Shown: in pieces, positions 63,423 to 64,000 of the stretch
Position numbering within the stretch: position 1 is the first letter of the stretch
How the letters are laid out: every line of letters begins with the position of its first letter
Origin: Fictibacillus fluitans
GTDB lineage: Bacteria; Bacillota; Bacilli; Bacillales; Fictibacillaceae
Assembly: GCF_030418125.1 (NCBI RefSeq)
Contig: NZ_JAUHTR010000002.1
Location: 248,001 to 312,000 of the forward strand
Length of the DNA stretch: 64,000 nucleotides
Direction of reading: 5' to 3'
The notes under the pieces: model-generated
What the model was told of the DNA's origin: nothing
Database searches by the model: none
What the model saw: only the letters and a program-made list of their open reading frames with translations
Made by a program: the position numbers and the translations under genes

Positions 63423-64000
63423 ATCGATACGATCAAACGTTTCGCCTCTTATTATAAGCCTTATAAAGGCCTGTTTATTCTGGACTTCAGCTGTGCGGTT
63501 TTCGTTGCTCTGCTCGAGCTTGCGTTTCCTGTCGCCATGAACCGGGTGATCGACGACCTTCTGCCAAACAGCAACTGGCGCTTGATTTCCATCGCTTGTA
63601 TCATCTTGCTGTTTGTTTTTATCCTGAGCACGTTCATGAACTATGTGGTGACCTACTTCGGCCACCGGCTTGGAGTTGGTATTGAAACCGATCTTCGCAG
63701 AGATTTGTTTGCCAAGCTGCAGAGACAGTCCTTTTCGTTTTTTGACAACAATAAAACGGGACACCTTGTTTCCGGTTTTACGAATGACTTAATGGATATC
63801 GGCGAAGTCGCTCACCATGGTCCGGAGGATTTGTTCATCGCCATGATGACCATCATCGGTTCCTTTGTGATCATGTTTAACATTAACTGGCAGCTGGCTC
63901 TGATTCTGGCTGTTGCGATTCCGATCATCATTTTTGTTTCTCTTTTTTACAGCAAAAAAATGTCCAAAGCGTTCCACACGATGTATGAAAAGATTGCCGG
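63423..64000 (+). CDS. ABC exporter (permease-ATPase type), N-terminal part
   Basis: The frame runs to the window edge and reads DTIKRFASYYKPYKGLFILD, then six-helix exporter domain features such as DLRRDLFAKLQRQSFSFFD, typical of MsbA/BmrA-like half-transporters. The ATPase part is outside the window. The strong AAGGAGG at 63407-63413 is followed nine bases later by ATC, not ATG, GTG or TTG. The only standard in-frame start is ATG 63348, which has a poor binding site. I give the ATC position as the likely protein start but it is uncertain. Confidence 0.8.
   Translation, partial: MDTIKRFASYYKPYKGLFILDFSCAVFVALLELAFPVAMNRVIDDLLPNSNWRLISIACIILLFVFILSTFMNYVVTYFGHRLGVGIETDLRRDLFAKLQRQSFSFFDNNKTGHLVSGFTNDLMDIGEVAHHGPEDLFIAMMTIIGSFVIMFNINWQLALILAVAIPIIIFVSLFYSKKMSKAFHTMYEKIA

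Noticed and set aside
63349-63540. Small protein at the right edge
   Set aside because: It is out of frame with the ABC exporter, which has clear family sequence through the same bases.

Overview
The window looks like chromosomal DNA of a spore-former-type Bacillota, most likely a Bacillaceae (Bacillus/Fictibacillus-like; the genus is inference only). Signs are strong AGGAGG-type ribosome binding sites, frequent GTG/TTG starts, many intrinsic terminators, and close gene-for-gene matches to Bacillus subtilis systems: frlBONMD/frlR, araR with the araBDA-abfA-M-N-P-Q genes, a cre-like site and a TxpA/Hol_Tox-type small toxin. No rRNA, tRNA, insertion sequence, prophage or CRISPR array was seen.

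Layout. (1) 1-7164 is the right-hand end of a natural-product gene cluster: fatty-acid-hydroxylase end, argininosuccinate-lyase-like protein, cysteine-synthase-like PLP enzyme, GNAT, type II thioesterase, Sfp-type phosphopantetheinyl transferase, PduX-like threonine kinase and ATP-grasp ligase. Kinase, PLP enzyme and lyase together suggest a 2,3-diaminobutyrate-type precursor; the carrier-protein machinery would lie left of the window. (2) 7165-7748 holds a frameshifted gene remnant and an unannotated type I toxin-antitoxin pair. (3) 7749-15945 is mixed: secreted small protein, two MFS transporters, a TetR repressor with a perfect palindromic operator, and a LuxR-type regulator divergent from an esterase plus Baeyer-Villiger monooxygenase pair. 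(4) 16527-24841 is a seven-gene operon of two Gfo/Idh/MocA oxidoreductases, ThuA-like protein, aldo/keto reductase, GH43, GH127 and SGNH esterase, probably for arabinofuranoside or oxidised-glycoside breakdown. (5) 25098-30836 is a complete frl (fructosamine/fructoselysine) operon with its GntR regulator. (6) 31076-37597 is mixed: small membrane protein, PhyH-HEAT fusion, AraC regulator, NERD protein, four-helix membrane protein and a two-component system. (7) 37914-53566 is a large L-arabinose regulon: AraR-like regulator, araB-araD-araA, abfA, araM, araNPQ, a DUF624 membrane protein and a second, ChvE/GguAB-type importer. (8) 53785-63273 carries an HD hydrolase, O-acetyltransferase plus TagF-like polymerase, an AraC/PhyH divergent pair, a GNAT and a second Gfo/Idh/MocA pair. 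(9) From 63348 or 63423 to the edge is a truncated ABC exporter.

The most unusual feature is a family of short intergenic elements at about 11.6, 16.2, 33.9, 35.1, 37.6 and 61.1 kb. Each starts with the same 15-bp leader (TGAAAATGAYGTGAT, one mismatch in the degenerate copy) followed by 21-bp units. Five of six copies contain exactly six units with no spacing slip, all six copies point the same way, and one copy uses a different unit sequence with the same leader and period. I know of no described element with this architecture.

Much of the window serves plant cell-wall sugar use: extracellular or cytosolic arabinofuranosidases release L-arabinose, AraNPQ and GguAB-type importers bring in sugar, AraA-AraB-AraD send it to the pentose phosphate pathway, and FrlONM-FrlD-FrlB handles glycated amines from decaying material. 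Neither FrlONM nor AraNPQ has its own ATPase here, so both probably share an MsmX-like ATPase encoded elsewhere.
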